Assembly (NCBI GenBank): GCA_025024175.1
Contig: QCXZ01000137.1
Span: 60,724,911-60,788,910, forward strand
Reading direction: 5' to 3'
Origin: Rhyzopertha dominica
Taxonomy: Eukaryota; Arthropoda; Insecta; Coleoptera; Bostrichidae
DNA: 64,000 nucleotides
The position numbers and the translations under genes are program-made. Within the stretch, counting starts at the first letter, position 1. Every line of letters begins with the position of its first letter. The notes beneath the pieces are model-generated. The model was not told where the DNA came from. It saw only the letters and a list, made by a program, of their open reading frames with translations, and made no database searches. Below are positions 33,454-47,235 of the stretch, piece by piece.

Positions 33454-36400
33454 TTTTTTTTTATTATTTTTTTAGTTCTTGTTAAGTATTGGAACTAAAA
33501 GTACATAGGCTAATCATTAAAAACATATGTAATTGGGCTAAAGTGATTTTTTTGCTATTTGGGAGAGTTAGAGTTTGTGGAAGCAAAAATTCAATGTTTG
33601 TGTTTTCTTTTTTGCCACATGTTAGAGGTTTTGGTGAGAACCAAAGTGTAAACAATGCGGAAGGGTGATTTTTGGAACGCTAAGGAAATGAGAAATAACG
33701 AGAAATAATGATAACCGTCGTTACGATTAGTTAGTTGACTTGGATATTACTGTAAGTGTTTTATTATAATTTAACATTGTTCGTGGCATATGTGTATCGT
33801 CTTATGGTAGTTTTTGTGCTTAATGAAGTGTACCTAAATGAGTACCTATATAATATCTTGCAGCAATCCTGAAGAATTTCGTTTTAAGCTAGATTTTTCA
33901 GAGTGTTGCATATATGTGTGTGTTAATGACTGGATCCTGGATCTAAGGGTCTATCATTAACATTTTTCCTGCAACTTTGTGTTCCGACGACTTTAAATGG
34001 GTCCTTGGATATGAAGGTCGTACTCTTAGTCACCTCTAGGTATATGGGGCCACATTGGCAAATGATTAGCGAAAGAGTTACAAAAGTGCACACAACATAT
34101 TGGTGTAATAGAGAACTTTCTAGGGCCTGTAATAGTCCACCCTTTTTGTCACAAAACTATAATGGTATTGTTATGCAAATTAAAAATGTTCAAATATGAC
34201 GATCAAGTTGCCGTCATTATTTTATATTTATATTTGATATGTAAGTAATCAATATTTATTTAATAATATTAACGCACGCGGCTTTTGCGTAGATATCTAT
34301 CTATGGATCTTTACAACGTAAATAATACATACATATTAGCTAACAAACAGAGAAATGAAACATTGTGGCTAAAAATGTACCTAATTTATTTATGCAATCT
34401 ATACTGCAGGACTAGATGAGACGCATAAGTGTATAAACTAAATAATCAGTATGGAAAGGACACTTTAACTAAAAAAAGCCACTTTCATTATCTACACAAT
34501 CGCGTTTGTAACAAATGAAGCACTAGATTGTAACCGTGAAGGCAGCGCGCAGTATGCTCTCTTAGCTGTATGTGTCTTCCTATTTGTAAAAAAGTACAAT
34601 AGTGCGTCATTCTGCATTTTCCATAGCATCCATTTTTTATTGGTATGAAATGAGCTTAGAGTTAAAGTCTTCTCTATAGTAGACTTTAAGTTAGTGTCGA
34701 CGGATTTTTCCACGGCAGAGGCAATTGTGGACAAAAAGTCCTTATCGCTAACAAGGCCTTTATCGCTTTATAAACGATAAATAATGATTTTGAGTGAACA
34801 TCATGATTTCAAATGATAAAAAGTACTACCGTTGTTATCACGCAGAAACGTAGCATTTACCATATTACTATATTATAAAGTGATCGCATCAGCTATCATC
34901 ACCTGTTTAGAGTAAGGTTCAGTTATAAACGTTTTCAGTACGCCAACACGGAATTTAAGAACGTTCTACCTAAGTACCACCCTACCAGCTAATGTATAGT
35001 CTTTCATCTAACGTTGTCTATGATAGAAGTGTTAAGTCTATCAACGAACCATACAGTGACTGTGATATATTCTCTTTAAACCTCAACAAATTTAGGGCTT
35101 ACTTCTAACTATGTGCCCTACAAATCTAAGCCATAACTAAAAATGCACGTGCTTTGCTCCTATTTTACGTACCTAACACACGAATTGCTTCGTTTCTCGA
35201 TTTAACAAACGGGTCGTGGCATAGTTTATCAACGTTTACGCCTATTTTGTTGAAAAAAAAAAACCATTTTCACAAAAATGTTTACATTGGAATGCCACCT
35301 GATGCAAAAGTTGTTTTTTTTTCTTGATAATGTCTGTCCGATGCCAAAACACTTGGCTAAATCTCACACAGCTTCTCCTTATATCTAATGCACCCTTACA
35401 ACTTTCAAAACAAAAGTAGGTCCTTGTCATTGGAACAACGTTTTTTTGGAAACCTCCACACTTCATGTGTATTTAATTGTACTTAACAGCTATCACTCTA
35501 TTCTGCGAGATTGACAGTCATATAATCAGATATAGTCCCAATAATAAATTAAATATCAAACGCGAATCACACTCCATCCTCAATCACCCGGTTGCTGAAT
35601 AAAACACGTGATTCAGTTCATCACACTTTTCTGCTGGCGGACATTCCTGGCGTGTTAGCAACGCCAGGGGCGTATAGAATTTGTATCAAGGGGGTGCGCA
35701 CACCGTTATATTAAAAGTCCACCCTAGGTAACCTGTTTCCTACGTTGCACGGCGCAATAAAGGCCCGATGTAATTCCGTGCTGCATAGCGAAATAGAATG
35801 TCATGCATGAGTCTAATGAAAATTTAAAAAAGTGACGTGAACAGCTGCGCTTAGCAGAGGGCGAGAATCACACTTTAAAATGTAATTTGCTCGTGTAATT
35901 ATAGTCGTTAAGGGAGAGCTTACTAAACAAGCGATTTGGGACAGGTCAGCGTGCACTGTTTAGCAGGAAGACAATTACGCGGAGTTGAATTTTTTTTAAT
36001 GATACTGGTCTCGGAGGAAAAACTGGTTTGTGTTATGTGTAGCGACCTCAATGGGTGTATTAGTTCGAGATCCGGCTGCGAAATTACTACGTTCGACTAG
36101 TTTTTAATCAAAATCCAATTTTCAGATATATTTATGAATGGAGGCATATATTTTTACCGAGGAGCCTAATGTGGCGGCTAGTATTTTTAATTAAAATAAT
36201 ATTAATTAATTGTAAAATAAAATATAATCCACTTCACCTCCTATCTACAGAGGACCATTTTTATATCATGTGAGATGGCAAGGATTGTTATGGTTAGTGG
36301 AGATATCCGTACTCTGGAAGTACCGTAAAAACATAGCTGGCATGTTGACATGTCTTGTCAAAGAAACATTCGCAGTCATTCTCCGCTGAAAGCTTATGTA

Positions 36401-36782
36401 TATTAGATTTGCATGTTGTAAACCAAACTAAAAAGTAACTTGCACGAAAAAAAATATTTAGATTTCAGAAAATTTTACCCATTAAGGAATTGCGAAGAAA
36501 ACATAAAAAGGTGACATTTAGCGTAAGGTATGAACTTATAGTCTTACTGGTTGTACTAAATTAACTAAACGGAATAAAAATGTAGTTAATAAACCTTATT
36601 ACAATAACAAATTGAACTACGTTTAGAACAATACCATGTAGGTGCAGACATGGTGTTACACATTCAAAACTATTGCTTGATTTTTATATACAGATTAAAA
36701 AATATAGGTATTTAAAAATGGCAGATCCTATAACGTTGGCTTATATTCTTAGCCAGAATTCTTGATACAGTTAATATATTTT
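33454..36782. other. Non-coding stretch, no gene recognised
   Basis: No gene identified. Noted here: a perfect 8-bp stem/7-nt loop hairpin at 35646-35668 (CCTGGCGT...ACGCCAGG), GC-richer DNA around 35560-35900, and short frames at 34005-34199, 34492-34734 and 35242-35466 that resemble no known family. Confidence 0.45.
35646..35668. other. Perfect 8-bp inverted repeat
   Basis: CCTGGCGT - GTTAGCA - ACGCCAGG. Strong GC stem, 7-nt loop, no neighbouring gene. Confidence 0.6.
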
Positions 36783-36784
36783 TA

Positions 36785-38443
36785 CACAGATAAAACTGTT
36801 TGTTTGGATTTATAAAATCGATTTGTTTGACTTACATTTCTTTAGGCCCAACAAATGTATCTTCAAACAAACAAATTTTATTTGTAAGAAGAATATTACC
36901 AATTATTTGAGATCGAACAGAACTTGCGAGTTCAAGTAGCCTAATAATTATTTGAGCGAATAAAATATTATTTTCACGGTCAAACAATTTATTCCAATGA
37001 GTTAAAATTTCAAATATTTATATTAAATGCTTTGAAGAATTATATCAACAAAAGTAAATTCTTGCTTCTAATAAATATATCTTTCGTTCAATCAGTGTTT
37101 CTTTTTGTTATTCAACTATTTACATGTTCAACTAAAACACACCTGTTGTTACAGCAAACAACATGTATTTAAACAGAATAAATGATGCTTTAATGCAACA
37201 ATCTGTTTTTGGATACAAAGAAATAATTGTTTGAATTTGCGCGTGCCACTAGCAAAGTGGAAGTTTGAGGTTCCGCTTCTTTAGCCATGGCTGGACACTG
37301 CACAGAATGTATCAAGGTAAATCGGGAAAAGCCGCTGTTATTTGTTTCTTATTATTGACAGTTTATTTAATAAAATTGTGAAACAAAAGAGGAAGCTGGT
37401 CACAGATATTAAAAGTAAGTATGAAGCCTAAATAAAGTATTTGCTTAATATGATGTGAAAAATAAGGCATTCAAACAAGCACATGATCGTTAACGCAAGC
37501 TCTGTTACAAAATGGCCATCTATGATTCGTAAAGATGTTAATCACGGCGTTGTTTCTCTACATCTTGAAGTAGGTATATGTTAGTAAAGTCTGCTCAATG
37601 AAGTGCCCTATTTATACCGAACTACAAGTAATGCGTTATTTATTCAGTATATTTGTAATACTAAAACGGAACACATTTATCACGCTCTAGAAACCAGTAG
37701 ATTTGTGATTGTCCTTTAATTTAAAATAAATATACTTTCCGTCTGCATTATATTCGTACAAATAAGTAGAAAAATTTACCTTGTCAAGGGAGTTGTCTAG
37801 GTTATATAGGCTGATTTAAATCAGATGTTTTTTACTAAACCAATTACAGTTTGGCGGAAATGAATAGAGTGACACAGGAATTCACTTGCATAAAATACAT
37901 AGACATATCGATGTGGGTTAATCAAAATTTATTTCTGCAATATTTATACAATCTAATTGAAATATATATATTTCATTAAAATTCACATGCAGTTTGCTGC
38001 AATAACAGAGATAATGAATTGAGCATATGAATTCTTTCAATCAAACAATTGTTTGATTCCAGGAAATAGCTGTTTCATTGGACTAAATCAGTGATATCTT
38101 TACTGTAAAGAAATACTTATTTGGTATGCAGAGAATCACTTACCTCTTCTCTGATTCCAAACAAATATTTGTTTCAGTCAAATTTAATCATATGTTTATT
38201 CCAAACATCTTCATGGTTTAGTGAAACAAATACTTTGTTCTACAAAGGAAATGATTATTCTTGATTCAATAGTTTCAAAAATTAATTTAAAGCTTTGTAT
38301 ATATTATGTTAAATAAATGTTATTTTAGCCGCTTCAAGAATTTTGAGGGTTTGAAACAAACAAATCATTTATTTCGCCACATACAAACAAATAATTTGTT
38401 TGCCGTAAATATATTTTTTTCCAAACAAATTGTTCTCTCTGTG
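36785..38443. mobile_element. Candidate 1.66-kb transposon with AAACAAAT palindromes
   Basis: Left end CACAGATAAAACTGTTTGTTTGGA and right end, read inward, CACAGAGAGAACAATTTGTTTGGA form an inverted repeat of about 24 bp with a few mismatches, and TA lies just outside both (36783-36784 and 38444-38445). Both terminal thirds are packed with AAACAAAT/ATTTGTTT words, often paired into palindromes: ATCAAACAATTGTTTGAT (38041 region), AAACAAATATTTGTTT (38160) and CAAACAAATAATTTGTTTG (38385). No transposase is readable. The arrangement suggests a non-autonomous DNA transposon whose repeated motif is a protein-binding site. Confidence 0.65.
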
Positions 38444-38445
38444 TA

Positions 38446-39028
38446 GGTTCATTATATGGACACCTACTCATATTTGATAATTAGCGATGTTGATGCATTG
38501 TAGTTAATAACTAGAAATCTTCAATGTGTTTTTAGCTCCCACCTAATTTTGCCATATTTAAAGTTTTAAAACTTTTACTTCCACGTGTCTGTGTACTAGA
38601 CTGTGAGTCAGACATGAGCAAACTTCAGCTAACCCGAGAGAGAAGTTTATAAGGTGCACAAAGCCAACTTGCGCCTCATAATTAAAATCATTGAACCTTA
38701 ATTTGGAAGCAACATTTCTCTAATGCAGCTAATTTGAGCAATCTGGTAAGATGTCTATGTTTTAAGTAATTAAATAAAAAACATTGCAATCGCTTGCTGT
38801 TTCTACCACCAACCCATTTCAGTCAAGCTTTTGAAATGTTTGTCTCCTTCTTCAGGACCTAAAAGCTACTGATTTCTTTATGACTGTTTTTTTACAAATT
38901 AAGCAAGCAACAGCTTTTAGGCCCCGAAGAAGGAGCCAAAGGGTTCCAAGAGTATGACAGAAGTAATAGGATTGTTTTGTTTATCGTTACCGACACCCCA
39001 ATTATACTTTTCTACATAATCTCCCTCT
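38446..39028. other. Intergenic, contains an inverted repeat
   Basis: No gene. Contains the hairpin listed separately at 38844-38935. Confidence 0.5.
38844..38935. repeat. 28-bp-arm imperfect inverted repeat
   Basis: Arm 38844-38871 (CTCCTTCTTCAGGACCTAAA...) pairs with 38908-38935 (...TTTAGGCCCCGAAGAAGGAG) with about four mismatches across a 36-nt spacer. Read on the minus strand each arm contains a CCTGAAGAAGGAG-like or on the plus strand CCCCGAAGAAGGAG-like string, of a type common at retroelement ends. Confidence 0.65.
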
Positions 39029-41423
39029 CCCAGCCAACACAGTTACATATAGTTTATGTAACTATTATAACACCACTTACTTAAACCATGTTTGATATGT
39101 AACAAGTATGGTACATGTGAAGCACATGTACTGAAAAACGCCGGCTCAAACTTGTGTCATCTGCAATATGTATGTTACTTAAAAAAGCTACATAGCAGCC
39201 ACGTAATTTTTATATGTGGTAGCGATGTAGCTGCNCTGTTTATGGTACAGATGTGATACCAATACGCTACATATATTTTATATCATTAATACGTAATGTC
39301 ACTATGTTTGATATGTGATATGTAAGGAACATTTATAGTTCATGTACTTGAAAGTACCGGCTCAAATAGGTGTGATCTGTAATATATCNGTTAAATAAAA
39401 AAACTACAAAACAGACACGTACCTTTTATATGTTGCAGGGTACATACAGTTTCATTTACTTTATGTGATTTATATGGACGCCAGATGTGTTGTACGTGCA
39501 TCTTTTTGATATGGATGTTCCCTAAATGAAAAAGGTCCTTTCTCTTAAATAAAATTTATTCGAGATGATTACATATTAAAAAAATATATCTTCAGAAACA
39601 TCCTTGCCCCTTTCATTATCCTTTGATAGGCAGTCTCTAAAAAACACAAGACCATAAGTTCAACAGATGTACAACATAGCTGCAATTCAGGAGAATATGC
39701 GTAATCTCTTATGGCCATGTGGGATATCTGTACAAAAGTAACCTTCTATAATATTTTTCTTTCGTGACACACGTCTGACGAAAATATCTTTGAAAGGATT
39801 TGAACCAAAGATATTGTTTTAAATTGCAAACAACAGTATTAAAAAGTTCCTTTTCTTATCTGCAACTTCGGAAGTTAATGTTATGAAAAAGATGTATAAT
39901 AAAACAAAATGCAAGGTAATTATTTTATGTCCTTAAGAAAAATTGCCAATGCACACTGTAACACCATACAGTCTATACAAGAAGAAGTAACAAAGAGCGT
40001 ACAATGATTATGTTTGTGAAAAATTATATTAAAAAAATAAAAACCACTCACTTTTTCATTTTAACCTTGATCCATTAAGAAATAACCATTCTGACGTTAG
40101 TTGCTCTCTATCGAGAATCTTTAGATCTTTGCCTGAAAATTGTTAGTTATTTTTAATTTTTAAATTAGTATTAAAATGTTACCTTTTAAGGTTCTTGCGT
40201 AAACGCTTATTTCTATGCCCTAACCAGGAACAAGCATTTGTACAATGGTTAGTCACAATAACATTTAAATATCTACAGACGAAGCCTCTGACATTTTTGT
40301 CAACTATTTGTGACAGATGTTGTTTCTAAAAACATTTCAGCTAGCATAGTCATACATATAAAATTTATGTCACTATAATATAACAATGTTTACATACAAA
40401 ATGTAAGGTACATGAATGGTATATGTAACGTAACAGCTATAATACTATTATATAATGTATCAAATACATTACACACAAGGTACACGCAGGGCACATACAC
40501 TATTAGATGTCGGCTCATACATATACACTGTTACATAGCGGTTATAGAAATACCTAAATCTTCTTTCTCCACATTTTTGTATAATCCGAATTAGTATTTA
40601 CGCAGCTTTTTTACATTATTGTAGAACACTGAAGGCTGAAACTGTGCCTGAGTTAAGCTCTCAATGGCCCAATATAACTTTTTTTAAATCGTATAGTTAT
40701 CTCACTGCCACCATCAGAGTAATCCAATACATTCGGAATAGAAGAGACTGTACCCAAAACGAGCCCAAAATGACAATGAATTATCAAAATGAGAGAAATA
40801 TTCGTCACACTTTTTAGGTTTGACGGATGGGTTTATTATAAAATTCATCGATACTTTATTAATTCAAAAGCTTATGCAGTTTGTATCTAATATAGATTTG
40901 TAGATTACTCCCGTATGGCTCCACGTGGTAGAGTACTCTAGACTGCTAATTTTCGTACCTAAAATCATACATTTATTTGTTTTTTCTTCTCTGTGCTTAC
41001 ACTTACTCTTGAATCCAAAGTTTCTGCAACTGGTAGGTTTTATTCTAATACAAAATAATACATAGAGGTAATTTCAGCTCTAACCGCATTTATTTTATTA
41101 TCAGGACCTTTTTCTCATTTAGTTTTTATCTGATACCTATATGTTCTATATTATATCCGTTTTCTTTTTTACCTTTACGATACATATGTAGACGCGACCT
41201 GTGTGCAATACAAAAATTGATCTGGCAAACAGTGTATCATAAACATGTAGGACTTATGTAACATTTATGTAACATCATATATCCTAGACATAACAAAGTA
41301 AACATATATGTTACATACTTTTTAAAGCAAATTTCATATCTCTGGTACATAAAGCTGTTATATAGCTTTTGTAACACTGTTGTTCCTTGATATTTATGTA
41401 TCATACATGTGTGTGTTGGCTGG
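39029..41423. mobile_element. Candidate 2.4-kb transposon with CCCAGCCAACACA ends
   Basis: The first 13 bases, CCCAGCCAACACA, are the exact reverse complement of the last 13 (TGTGTTGGCTGGG). Both flanks inside the ends are rich in GTTACA/TGTAAC words, including a near-palindrome GTTACATATAGTTTATGTAAC at 39041-39061. A 216-bp-period direct duplication is present near the left end (39088-39240 and 39304-39440), sharing ATGTTTGATATGT, CCGGCTCAAA and TGTGATCTGTAATAT-like blocks, with a more diverged third copy near 40384-40540. No transposase frame and no clear target duplication were seen, so the superfamily is unknown. Confidence 0.65.
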
Positions 41424-44400
41424 GTTGATTGGAGGTATATTTATCTAAACCTATACAGTACGGCCAAAGAGAGATGTTTGCTTTAAGACTATATCAACAA
41501 AATCGTAGATGCACGGTTAGATATTTTTATTTTATTCCACACTGGTTGAGTAGGAAAAGCATTACTGTTCAGTTTTTCACTGAGGAGAGGCAATTGCAAA
41601 TTCATATGAAAGCCTTTTGTCATGCTTAGCATCAAATGTCATATAGTTGAACATATTCTGTTGAGAGTTTATTTCACATATTTTGTTCGAAAAGTGTTTC
41701 TACATGAGCCCCCGGTCGGCGCCTGTGGCACTGCGTGTCGGATTTTCTTTATCAAAGCATGGAAAGATGTATTCTCGCTTATCATATACCAAGGATGGTG
41801 CAATGTTGCTTTATGCATAATTTTCAAACAACTTCCTCCGTTAACATGCCAGGCAAAGTAAATTCTTGACCTGCTTTCCGGCGTACTCAACAAAATGCAT
41901 GTCTCATCTTGGGCTCTGTGCATCACACTCTCTCCAAATGGACTTGATATGTCTGACATTGTACTCTGATGCATCATCAAATACCGTTCCACTTCCTCAG
42001 TGAGCGCTATGTAGGCGGCCCGCGTGCAGAAAAATTTCATAAATATCGAGCGCCACTGAAACTCAGGTTATTAGGGAGGTGCAGCACGTGTTGGCAGGCC
42101 CAATAAACCGTGCAGCCAGCAGCATCAAAAGATAAGAAACGACGAAGGAAAAATACGACAGGGGAACTAGGGAATTTATCGCAGCCTGTAGGAGTATATC
42201 GCCTCGTTTCAGTACAAGAGCGGGAATTGCAGTACACACTACCGCTCCATGGATTCAACAGGATTCCAAACCCTTTGTCCGTAACAAATTGTTTTGGCGG
42301 CAGGCACTGAGAGAATTGACGATTGGTCCTGATACGGACGTTGGCAGTGGCAATGAAATAAGGTCGGGAACTGCTAAAAGGGTTCAGCCTTAAAACGTAC
42401 CTCTCAAGATGTAAACGCGATTCCTCTAGTGACGAACGTTCGTATTTAATTCAAGTCTGCGCCTTCTTGGTCTGCCTTTCTTTTGCAATACTGCGTATAA
42501 AAGAACACAAACTGAATCTGTTATAACTACGTTTAGATTATTACATACAACTACACAAAACAGTATAATTCACATATTACCATACAGCATATATCTCGAA
42601 ACAATGTCGACAAATTACTTTTATTCAGTGCAAACAAGGTAGGTACAGATTAAATATAAAATAAAATTTCAACCACTGAATCAGTTACCTACATAAGATC
42701 TCTGCAAAGAATAATTGTTTACGATATCATACTGATTAAGTTTCTGGGGGCCTGTCAGCAGAAGCACAGGCTTACCAGCTTTTTTCTCCAAGACACAGTC
42801 GTTGCGGATATAGTTAGACTCCTAAATTTTCAGTGATCAAGAGGACATACTATAAGTAGCTATAATCCCAAATTTCATACTATTTATACCTACAGCTTAC
42901 GAACTATTGCTAATCGAAGTTTGTTATTGACATACTCATTCACCGATCACCAAAATTCCAAGGTACTTCTAACAGACACAAGGCCTTTAAATTTTGCTTT
43001 CCGTTAGTGTTTAGCCTATAAAGAAAGGAAGCGCTGACACATTTCGAAATTTCAATTCCGTTTTCTAATTTCATTCCTGTTTTCTGATCGCTGAGTATAA
43101 TCGGCTTAGAAGCATTTACCTTTCAGACTTGTCAAAAATTATTACATCAAGGCCTCATTTGAGAAAAACCAATAGAGACAGGTAGTTGGATTTAAGAAAA
43201 TACTGAGCTGACGTAGAAGAAATATTAGCCGAAAAGAAAAAAAGGACTACCTACCTACAAAAAGAAGTGAGATCCCATCAATAACATAAAATGTACAAAA
43301 ATGCAACTCTGTTCTTCTGGGATCTCGTGTAAAACCAAGTGAGTTATTTTAATTACTATCTATGAAAGCACCTATTCAACATGTTTTTCATAAGTTGTTT
43401 TTTAATTAGTTACCTACCAATAATTATAGTGACCGTATCAATATTAGATATCATTATTTCTATACTAAATACAATGACTTGGCAATCGCACGGCAACATA
43501 ATCGCATGTTATTATGGAGGGGATAAATGAAACATTCGAAGCGCTCAAGGTGGTGAAAAAGAGAAACACTGGCAGATATAATCCATTGTTTTTACATTGG
43601 AATAATCGAGAAAATGAACCATGACCTTTGTTATGTAGGTAGTTAATTATTGCTAAAATACTGGTATAAATAGTAGTCAGAATTTTATCGGTTTGTAGTA
43701 GCAGCTCATAAGGTGGAACAACAAAGGAAAAAAAAATAAAGTCCGTAAATGTCTGTTTGATGCGTCAACGCCGTTATTTCTTGCGCGCGTGTTGCAATAG
43801 TATGTTATGGCATTTTTTCGAAGCTGGTTTTAATAATTATTGATAGTTTTGAATCAATAACTTAAAAAAATAAATTATGGCATATTTTCTGACATACTGC
43901 CGTGATATTTGCAATGAAATGAACAGTATAGGAATATTATATGCAATAAAATAATTCAACTATCACTGAATTTTAATAAATAAGTATTCTACATACAGTC
44001 TTTTGGTGTTTATGAAGATCAGTACCTCATTATTTTTATTTTTAATAACCAGAGGTTGACATAAAGCAAACGCACGGAGCAAATAGGGATTAAGATATAT
44101 TCCTATTATTGATAGGGTCACTATAAATCTAACTAATTAGGAGACAATTTCTGACAAAGTTGTTGAATATGTTGGTTGGTTTTACATGAGAACTCGGAAC
44201 TTTTTGCGGTGGAAGACTGCGCTGCGAGACTTGCATTTATATACATTTTACATATTTTGGGGTAAACTATTTTTCGAAAAAAAAAACCGCATAAGAAAAT
44301 AACTGGGTAGGTAATGCTAGTTTATGAATGCAATAACAATCAATGGCTAATAGAGATCAAATAACAATAATAACAATATCATGGTCGGATTGCGCTAGCA

Positions 44401-44772
44401 GTTGACGAAATTCATCATTTTTATGCAAATTTAACGCTATCAAATCTGCTGTCACTTTTGGCAAATTTGGAAATTGCGGCGATTTCTAATGTGGCTTGTA
44501 TTTACTTTGAAGTACGAAAATCACGTCTAGTCTACCCACCCCTCTAACTTTTCTTAGCGGGTTCTGATTTATTTATTTATCGTATGGCTTGACTGACATT
44601 TATAAATATTTACGTTTTTCACTAGAAATGGTATTTATTTCTGATTCTGTGGCTAGTCTACTATGTACTCGCTATATGGTTCACCTACACATACAAAACA
44701 ACTGATATTGGTTAAATTCTATAATACAAACAGAAGGGCCGTGTTGACCAGAACTACACTTAGAATGTGGTG
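41424..44772. other. Non-coding stretch with a GC-richer block at 41700-42320
   Basis: Several overlapping short frames (both strands, 41429-42310) fall in a GC-richer block, but none resembles a protein I know; being open on both strands argues for composition, not coding. Further on, 44470-44525 shares a GATTTCTAA...CTTGTATTTACTTTG...TACGAAAATCAC string with 48369-48430. No gene recognised. Confidence 0.4.
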
Positions 44773-45130
44773 TATAGGGTTTCTGTAAATGATTCAAGCA
44801 TCCCAGGACGCGTATGGAAATTATCGAATAAATTAATTTGCCGCCTCTCAGAAAAGTGACGCATACTTGTCATCTGTCGATATTTGAACTATTTGAAATA
44901 TTTTAATATGAGAAATCGCCTGGGAATGTGTATTTTGAACATATTCTGTAGTGTTTTGTGGGATAATTAATTTTAGGGTTACAGAAAGCTCACATTTCGG
45001 AGCTGTGAGGTGACATTGAACTGCAACCTTCAGTACTATCGCCGTGCATATTGTAGCTTGGCAGCAGTTACAAAAACGGCACAAAGAATTCAGAAATAAC
45101 ACCGCCCGCGATGCATGAATCATTTATATA
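44773..45130 (+). mobile_element. TA-element CAGGGTATCTATAAATG, copy 2 (internally deleted)
   Basis: 358-bp relative of 29175-29867. It matches the first about 255 bp and the last about 150 bp of copy 1, with about 290 bp missing in the middle. It keeps both terminal regions (TCTGTAAATGATTCA at the left and TGAATCATTTATATA at the right). The reverse-strand frame at 44848-45123 inside it is incidental. Confidence 0.8.
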
Positions 45131-47235
45131 TTTTGATTCTTAAAATGTCAGGGTTCTGGATAGAGAAGACAACTGGTTTAAACATAATATGAGTGAAATG
45201 ATAGGTACATATAAAATCCAATAAAACTGTGAAGTTCAGAAGTGACGTCAATGCAATTTATGTTAACTAGAACTAACGCAGTGAATCACGAAAAACAGGG
45301 CAAGGTAAAAAATATATATCAACGATAATAGTGACATTAAAATTAAATATTAGTTATTTTAAATTTAATGAATTGCATCTGTATTTAACATGTGTGCATT
45401 TTTTGTTTATCTGTCGTATTCCGTAACCTCGCTTTAGTAACCTGATCACATGCGAATGCCATTGTTGTATCTTCTAATTCCAAAGCTACACAAAAAGTAC
45501 TTTTCACTCTTAAATTTTATGTTTGTATACAATATTTAAAGGATCTGATCTCCAGGTGTATTATGTTATGTTTTGTTATGTATTGTTTTATATATCAGAT
45601 TGTACATGTTGATGTAGTCTTTGTTTTTATTATTAGTCGATTCTATTTTAACTTAAAATTTTGACAATATACTATGATTTGCAGCCCTGAGGAAGTAAAA
45701 ATATTAGTGAAGCTTTGGCCCAGAGATCATCTTTGGTTTTTTTGTCCTTATCCCGTTGCAACAACTGAAAGTAATCAATTAAATTTATACTGAAATTATA
45801 AGGCATTATAAATTATATACGCATACAACAAGTATGTACCATAACAATGCCTAACACCTTCCAAACAATTTCGGCCGTAGGTGTTACAACCAAATCGATT
45901 TTTCTTCATCTGGGTAAAGGATGTCCACATATTCTCTGTAAGATAGTCTTTACCGGTTTGTAAATTGCGCTCAATAACGATGTTAACTATGTGAGTAGGC
46001 AAACTTTTATAGTGTATCAATTGATTAATTATAGGTCTTGCACAATTTAGTTAGGGTACTGTCAAAGGAAGTCGAAATAAAACGTCACGTTTCTTTGTTC
46101 TTACTTAGAAGCATTTGAGAATGCAAGTAATGAGAAATGCATGGAATTTCTGATAGAGTCTAAATTGTTTACGGTTACTACAGAAACTCAAAATGAAAAT
46201 TTTATAGCTTCCATAACGTATAGAAATAAACAGTTTGGTTACTAGAATAATTTTCTCATTTCATGTCGAATTTTTCTATCTGTAGCTAGATACTCACGTA
46301 ATCCTTGTCGGACTGATTATATTTTTTTAACATAATTCGTGCTCATTATCCTTTGCTTGCTTAAAAACTAATTAAAGGCAATTACGTATAAATAAGATTT
46401 ATACGATTTCAGTATGGTACATCACCCGTATTTTTACATATTTTACTGCTATTCAGAAAAATAAAAACAATTTATGCCAATTTATTTCCGTAATGACAAC
46501 ATAAATACAATCGATCCGACTTAATTTCAGAGCACTATGATCAAATCCTGCTAGGAAATTCCCAAAGGATAAAGCAGCCCGAATGTGTTTACGAGATACG
46601 AATACCAGTGGGCGTTTAANTCGGTTAATAATTGAGTGGAAACGGATAAAGCTGGAAAACCTTGACGACGCCCAATTTAACCCCGCATAAACCCCACGGT
46701 ATATCTGAAGATANTTAAATAAATAAGAGGAGAGATTTAATTTCGTTCTGTTATGCAACATGACAGCGCTGGCAATTTAATTTACAATGTAGAGTTTCTG
46801 GATCTGGGTCGACGCTAGGATTTTGCTGTAATTCTGGTCAACGTTGCCATATGTACCAAAATTTCTCTGATTAGGTGCATGATCTACAGTCCTATATAAA
46901 AGTAACTGCTTGGTATTATATTTTTCTAATTAAGTTTATGTGAAAATTAAAAATAACTTTTTCTGTTCCATACATGTTAGGTACCTATTAAACGATTATT
47001 AACTTACTGTTTATAAAAATGAGAAAACTTAACATAATAGTTCTTCTGATAGCTAAAATGTTCATAACATTTCAAGCATTCCTATAAAAGGAATTGGATA
47101 AATAAAGCTATTTCATAATAAATGAAGTATTGTNTTCTTACGACATTACATGTGATATAAACTGGAAAAATGAAGCTCTTAACATATGCACAGGGAAACG
47201 CCCACAGTATATTGTGTGATATCTACGCATTTGTA
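45131..47235. other. Non-coding stretch, no gene recognised
   Basis: AT-rich, no gene. At about 45683-45790 CCCTGAGGAAGTAAAAATATT...GAAGCTTTGGCCCAGAG resembles retroelement 3'-region strings, without further support. A GC-richer patch at 46540-46700 contains two N bases (46620, 46714). Confidence 0.45.

Noticed and set aside
34492..34734. 80-codon reverse frame with a plausible start
   Set aside because: No domain, no conservation evidence and S/T/K-rich composition; treated as chance.
40921..40960. tRNA-like TGGTAGAGTACTCTAGACTGCTAA
   Set aside because: Only an A-box/anticodon-arm resemblance; no B box or pairing stems follow. It lies inside the 2.4-kb repeat element.
41669..42310. Overlapping frames on both strands (123, 73 and 66 codons)
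   Set aside because: Open in both directions with no recognisable motif; best explained by the locally higher GC content.
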